DNA of 64,000 bases from Microplitis mediator. Lineage: Eukaryota; Arthropoda; Insecta; Hymenoptera; Braconidae. The translations under genes were made by a program, and so were the position numbers. The notes under the pieces are model-generated. The model did no database searches. It was not told the DNA's origin and saw only the letters and a list, made by a program, of their open reading frames with translations. The DNA lies in the NCBI RefSeq assembly GCF_029852145.1, contig NC_079975.1, positions 20,899,364-20,963,363 of the forward strand. The letters are read 5' to 3'. Below are positions 59,701 to 64,000 of the stretch, in pieces (position 1 is the stretch's first letter; every line of letters begins with the position of its first letter).

Positions 59701-62700
59701 CCCACGCCTGGCCAGTGATCAAGTTCGAGAGGCCTAGGTCTTATGTCTTAGACCGCTCGGCTATGGTCACCGGTCGTACGCTGGTTTATTTTTATTGCGG
59801 ATGTTGCGCCATCTGTCGGGCGGTCGCAGAAGTATAATAAATGTTGGAATTTACGAGTATTTTTTCGTACCCTAGCGGGATTATATTTAAAGGAATAAAA
59901 CAATACTATTACGGCGGAGTTTTTACAGGAGATCTTACAATAAAGTTTATTATTATTACTAGGCACAAGATTTTTGCCTTGTTTTTGAAATGAGTAGTTC
60001 AAATTTTTGAAATTACGGAGAAAATATCAATCTTATTAGAAAACTTTTCGAACAAAAGTTGTAGGAAATTTAATTTTCTAAAAAAAATGTCTCTAATGAT
60101 TTTCTTATACGATCAATATTTTCACCGTAATTTAAAAATTAAGATTCATAATGAATGATTCAAAATTTGGGAAACTATGAAATTCTTAATTTTGAAATTA
60201 CGGCTTTCTTATTAATCCTAAGACAAAATTATAAGAAACATTTTTTTTAGAAAATTAAATTTTCTACAACTTTTGTTTGAAAACTTTTTTCATAAGACCA
60301 ATATTTTCCCCGTAATATAAAAAATTTCACACCACTAATTATTAATTATTTTTAAATTAACGCAAAAATCCTGGCCCTAATTATTAATATTAATATATAT
60401 TACTAATTTAATACGATGACCAGGTGTCGTTGTGAAATGCCAAACACAGTCTCTGCGTGAGGGATAATAATCCGGATAATTCGGCGATGTTATTGAACCA
60501 ACAGGATTAACTATTTCATATTTACAACCTCCTTCTTTGCAATCATGGCCGTTATCTTGTAATTTGAAACCATTGTGGCATGAACACTCGTACGAGCCAA
60601 TAGTATTGTGACACTCGTGCTGACACCCGCCATTGTTGTTCGCGCACTCATCCATGTCAGTAAAAAATACTGCAGCAAATCCCGATTTTTGGATGCTAGA
60701 AATTATCAAAAAGTCGTAACCAAAAATTTATTGTATAAAAGAGTTCAAATTGACATAAAATTTTTCATGACATACTTTTTATCAGACGTAAAGACAATTC
60801 TCATAGCATTGCCTTCTGAAATAATGGGCGTGGGAATTTTTGAACCACAAAAAATTCCATGTTTCTTTAGAATATCGTCGCCCAATTTGCTGGAAACTTC
60901 AACGAAGTCGTAATCGCACTCTTGCTGATACATTCTGTTGCCTTCCAAGTCAAAGTGGGTGAAGTTTAAGGTTATTCTGTAATGCAGGGGAGCTATTATT
61001 TCCCAAATGCAATTTTTGTTGCCCGGATAACTCTCTGGGAACGAGGGGCTCGTTATTGTTCCGTTGCTTGCATCGAAAATTCCGCCGCAGGCGTCTGAAA
61101 TAAACCGTTCGGTAAATAAGACCCGATGGAAAATACGAATTTTTTAAGTAGATGGGAAAATTAATCATTACCTTCACAATGTTTTCCATCGGAATGAAGT
61201 TCATAACCAATTTTACATGAACACTCGTAACCGCCCAGTGTATTTAAGCATTCGTGCTCGCAGCCATGGTCAGTCATTGCGCATTCGTCGAATTCTGAAC
61301 AATATAAATTTAAAATAAAAATAAAGTAAGAACTCGGCGAGTAATTAAATCAGCCAAAGGAACAATAGAAGTAGTATTGGAAGAGAATAACAATAATAGC
61401 AATAAAGTTAACGGGAAAGCACCTTTCATGACAGTTGCAGAAAATCCCGCCTTTTGTACAGAGCCATCGCTAACGAACTTAACAAAAAGTTTGTTACCGG
61501 TGGAACGAAGATCCGGCGGGGCTTTGTACCCACAATAAAGACCAATGAGCGGTGAATCGGGAGTATGGCCGTCTCTAACTTCGACGTAGTCATAAACGCA
61601 ATTGTCGTGATTCTCAATTTCAAATGATTGAAACTTTAAGGCAACTTGGTAATCCTGGGGCACTGTAAGTCGCCACACGCATTCTTTACTCGATTGATAT
61701 TCCTCGGGATAGTTTGGTGACTCCAAGTGTCCAACTGTCTCCAAAGTAACGTCCCCACCGCAAACTGCTTCATAATTTGCTCCAAAACCACGGTAACCGT
61801 TCTCTTGACTTGTTCGGACGTAAGTTACTAACATGCGGCTGCCTGTCGAAATTATCGGCTCATGAATTTTTCCACTGCCGCAAAAACGCCCTGCAGAAAA
61901 ATTCGCATTAAATATTCTTTGTTGATAATAATTATATCAGAATTCCAATTATGTAATTTTTTTATGTAAAAATAAATGTGGAATTCGAGTAGCTGATGAA
62001 ATTTCGCGTAAAATGAGTACCAACAACAATAGGTTCTGTTAAAGTCTTCTTTAATTTATTTTTCAGGCCATTAAAAGCCGCCATTTTGAAAATTTTGTGA
62101 AAGTAATGCGAATATAATGATGTGGGTACTCATTTTACTCGCCATTATATACTGTACACAATAGAAGCACTATTGTTCGACAATTTACCAAAAATAGTTA
62201 TTTACTCATAATAATAATAATAATATGAACTTTTCTTTTTGTGAATAAAATATATGAATGTGGGTACTCAAACAAGAGGAAATTCGATCACAAATAAAGT
62301 GATACTAATTATTTTTTATTTTATTTCAACTGCAAAACATCAAAATTGAAAGTGAACACATGAATTTACTCAGTAATTCAATCCAAGCAAAAAATATCAT
62401 AATAATTAAAATGAAACGGGTTATTTTTGGTTAACAAATAATTGGATTACAAAATGTTTTTTTTTTTACCTAAAACCGGGCTTTTGTACCAGTAGCCATC
62501 ACGAATTTCCAGATAATCAGCTTTACAATAATCGCTCTTGTAAATATCCAGTGATGTTATATTTAGAACTATTCGTTCGCCATGTGTCGCAGTAATGCGC
62601 CATTCACAACGTTCGCCCTCGAGCGAGGGTGAGCTATTAGGGTGAGTTGATGATCCAAATGTACCGCTATTATCTTGAAAAGTTCTCCCACATTCTGCGA

Positions 62701-63021
62701 TACAAAACATTTGAATTTTAACTTGGAATTTAAAATCCCTATGAATATTTATTTTTTCGTAAAATAGCTTTGATAAAAATATATAAATACTTGGGCATTT
62801 GTATAGAAGATTCGTTTGTGCGATATCTCCCTCGCTAAGTCGTATCCTTTGACCAATTTCCGGTCGTTTTTTTCCAGTATTTTCAATCGGCAGTATTGTA
62901 TCAAGATATGTTCCCTTTGAAAATGTATTTTTTGCGTAGTGCATTATTGAATCGTAGTCGTATGGTAAACCAAGTGAATCAACTTCTTCGTTTGTTAATT
63001 TATTGAAATTGTACTCCTGAC
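56773..63021 (-). CDS. tld: Tolloid / BMP-1-type procollagen C-proteinase, 3' nine exons
   Basis: Exons, numbered to match the array genes (3-11), minus: 62791-63021, 62470-62694, 61423-61890, 61172-61294, 60776-61094, 60404-60695, 58958-59171, 58640-58887, 56773-56931; 2279 bases, about 758 residues. Domains in order: end of astacin with SIMHY, CUB1 (ECGRTFQDNSG), CUB2 (CGGDVTLE), EGF-Ca (DECAMTDHGC), CUB3 (ACGGIFDAS), EGF-Ca (DECANNNGGC), CUB4 (GGCKYEIV), CUB5 (ACGGHLMA), acidic end EEDNF. This is the full tolloid layout. Signal, propeptide and zinc-binding exons lie beyond 64000. Tolloids are secreted, cut BMP antagonists of the chordin/Sog class and matrix precursors, and in flies set dorsal-ventral pattern. 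Exons 3 and 4 match the array genes in length and phase, showing common descent. Whether it is the tld or tok orthologue cannot be decided here. Confidence 0.93.
56996..58625. mobile_element. Nest of palindromic elements in tolloid intron 10
   Basis: Outer element of the CCCTGGCGGATTCGAATTACGG type ending TAATTCGGATCTGCTAGGA. Inside are two separate palindromes: 57244-58107 (CCCGCATGGAAAA / TTTTTCCATGCGGG, body TATATA-rich) and 58148-58498 (TACCCGATGAAA / TTTCATCGGGTA). The latter holds a third, 58197-58441 (AAAATGGCCCGATC and inverse). Confidence 0.7.
59426..59540. mobile_element. Solo copy of the CAGTAGACTCTGGTT element (tolloid intron 8)
   Basis: CAGTAGACTCTGGTTATAAG at the left, AACCAGAGTCTACTG at the right. 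Same element as the nested ones at 8266 and 20218. Confidence 0.65.
59685..59772 (-). ncRNA. tRNA-like sequence, type II (Leu/Ser-like) pseudogene
   Basis: On the minus strand ATAGCCGAGCGGTCTAAGAC resembles the D arm of Leu/Ser tRNAs and GTGGGTTCGAATCCCAG is a T arm. The length fits a long variable arm, and TTTTT follows. The acceptor stem does not pair, so a functional tRNA is unlikely. Confidence 0.4.
59773..60403. other. Tolloid intron 8, remaining part
   Basis: Contains inverted repeats around AACTTTTGTT...AAAGTTGTAGGAAATTTAA (60030-60290), probably another small palindromic element. No exon. Confidence 0.35.
62005..62146. mobile_element. Short inverted-repeat element in tolloid intron 4
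   Basis: GCGTAAAATGAGTACC at the left and GGTACTCATTTTACTCGC at the right, about 140 bp; small and AT-rich. Confidence 0.45.
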
Positions 63022-63441
63022 CTGAATATAGAATAGGGCTGGTAAAAATAAGATGCCCGCAATTTTTATTTACAATAAAAAAAAAAAAATTGACTTCTTT
63101 ATTTAGAAATTGGATTGGAACTGAAGTTTTAAAAAATTGAATCCTACTTGATCTAGACAAAAAAAAATACTTTGATCCTTTTGTCTAATTAAAAGTTTAA
63201 CTATCAAAAATTTTTTAATTTTTTCATCGACATTTATAATTTCTTATAGGGGAGGAGGAGGCAAAGTAGGCCCCTTAAAATTCTCAAAACTTCAAAAAAT
63301 ATGGGGGCAAAGTGGGCCACTCAAAATTTTTTATACTCCAATAAATTCGGACGGATAATAAGCTTATCGAAATTTCTTATATAATGAAGGCTAAAATAAA
63401 CCACCAAAACTGTTCATTAAATATAATTTATTAAGAAAGTT
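63022..63441. other. Tolloid intron 2 (left part)
   Basis: Holds a half-repeat resembling the G-rich elements (TATAGGGGAGGAGGAGGCAA at 63247). No exon similar to array exon 2 was found before the window ends. Confidence 0.4.
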
Positions 63442-63886
63442 ACACGAAAAAAAAAATAGGCGCTGCAACAGGATGCAGTCCTGTGGGAGCAACAGGATAA
63501 AATCCTGTTACAACAACAGGATTTTCATGTTACAGCAACAGGAAAAATCATGGGGTTCAACAGGACAAAATCCTGTTGCAGCAACGGGATTTTTCATGTG
63601 GAATAAATAGGATAAGGAACAAGTTTCATGTACTAATTTTTTTGTCCGTATAATGAAATTTCAAAATTTTAAAAAAATTTCAATTTTGAAAAAAAATTTT
63701 TATTTTTTCCCAACTTTGAATTTTTTTTCAAAGTTTTAAATTTCATTATACGGACTAATAAATTAGTACATGAAACTTGTTCCTTATCCTATTTATTCCA
63801 CAGGAAAAATGTTGCTGCAACAGGATTTTGTCCTATTGCTCCCACAGGACTGCGTCCTGTTGCAGCACCTATTTTTTTTTCCGTGT
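63442..63886. mobile_element. CACG-end hairpin element with CAACAGGA motifs
   Basis: Left ACACGAAAAAAAAAATAGGC, right CACCTATTTTTTTTTCCGTGT. Arms are made of (C)AACAGGA(T/A) repeats and their inverse, with a second inner palindrome around 63600-63800. Confidence 0.7.
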
Positions 63887-64000
63887 AAAGATAATAAAAT
63901 TACGTTTTAAATATATTTCGCAGCAGACTATTAAAATGACTTTTATACTATTAAAAAACAATTGTTTTATAGTTATTTGCAAATATCACACGTGTAAAGA

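Noticed and set aside
59685..59772. Functional tRNA-Leu or tRNA-Ser gene
   Set aside because: D and T arms look right but the acceptor stem does not pair and the anticodon arm is unclear; reported only as tRNA-like.
1..64000. Transposase, reverse transcriptase or viral genes
   Set aside because: None recognised on either strand; all mobile elements seen are short and non-autonomous.

Overview
The window is animal nuclear DNA, very AT-rich and full of small palindromic transposons. Its genes are split by phase-matched introns with GT...AG ends. The gene content, the repeat style (CACGG...CCGTG hairpin elements, a repeat carrying the inverted motif AACTTCCCGCT) and the base composition suggest an insect, possibly a parasitoid wasp. 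That assignment is an impression from general knowledge and was not tested.

Every recognisable protein gene is on the minus strand and belongs to one family: astacin metalloproteases carrying CUB domains, the tolloid/BMP-1 group. At the right end (56.77-63.02 kb) lies the 3' part of a canonical tolloid: end of the catalytic domain, CUB1, CUB2, EGF, CUB3, EGF, CUB4, CUB5, on nine exons; its first exons lie past the right edge. To its left is a head-to-tail array of ten shorter paralogues (called TLL-1 to TLL-10 here). Each has five exons in the tolloid exon phases and encodes about 490 residues: signal peptide, short propeptide, astacin domain with HELGHA(I/L)GF.HE and SIMHY, and two CUB domains. 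They stop where tolloid's exon 5 donor would be, so they look like tolloid copies cut off after CUB2.

The ten copies fall into four types. Type A: TLL-1, -3, -6. Type B: TLL-4, -7 and a relic at 2.78-3.0 kb. Type C: TLL-2, -5, -8. Type D: TLL-9, -10 and an exon-1 relic at 45.46-46.36 kb. From the left the order is A, (B relic), C, A, B, C, A, B, C, D, (D relic), D, tolloid, so an A-B-C group of about 12 kb has been repeated. Introns and spacers were copied with the genes. TLL-7 has an in-frame stop in exon 1; TLL-1 loses its CUB exons to the left edge or to an insertion. TLL-9 and TLL-10 share nearly identical promoters and exons 1-3 but very different CUB exons.

Spacers and large introns consist mostly of terminal-inverted-repeat elements, several nested, plus four tRNA-like modules with A/B boxes and T-runs, microsatellites and a repeat family present five times. 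No rRNA, CRISPR array or prokaryotic gene was seen.

Likely biology, by inference from the family: secreted zinc endopeptidases acting outside the cell. Tolloid cleaves BMP antagonists and matrix precursors; the array members kept the protease and the two proximal substrate-binding CUB domains and are probably a lineage-specific set with new targets or tissues.
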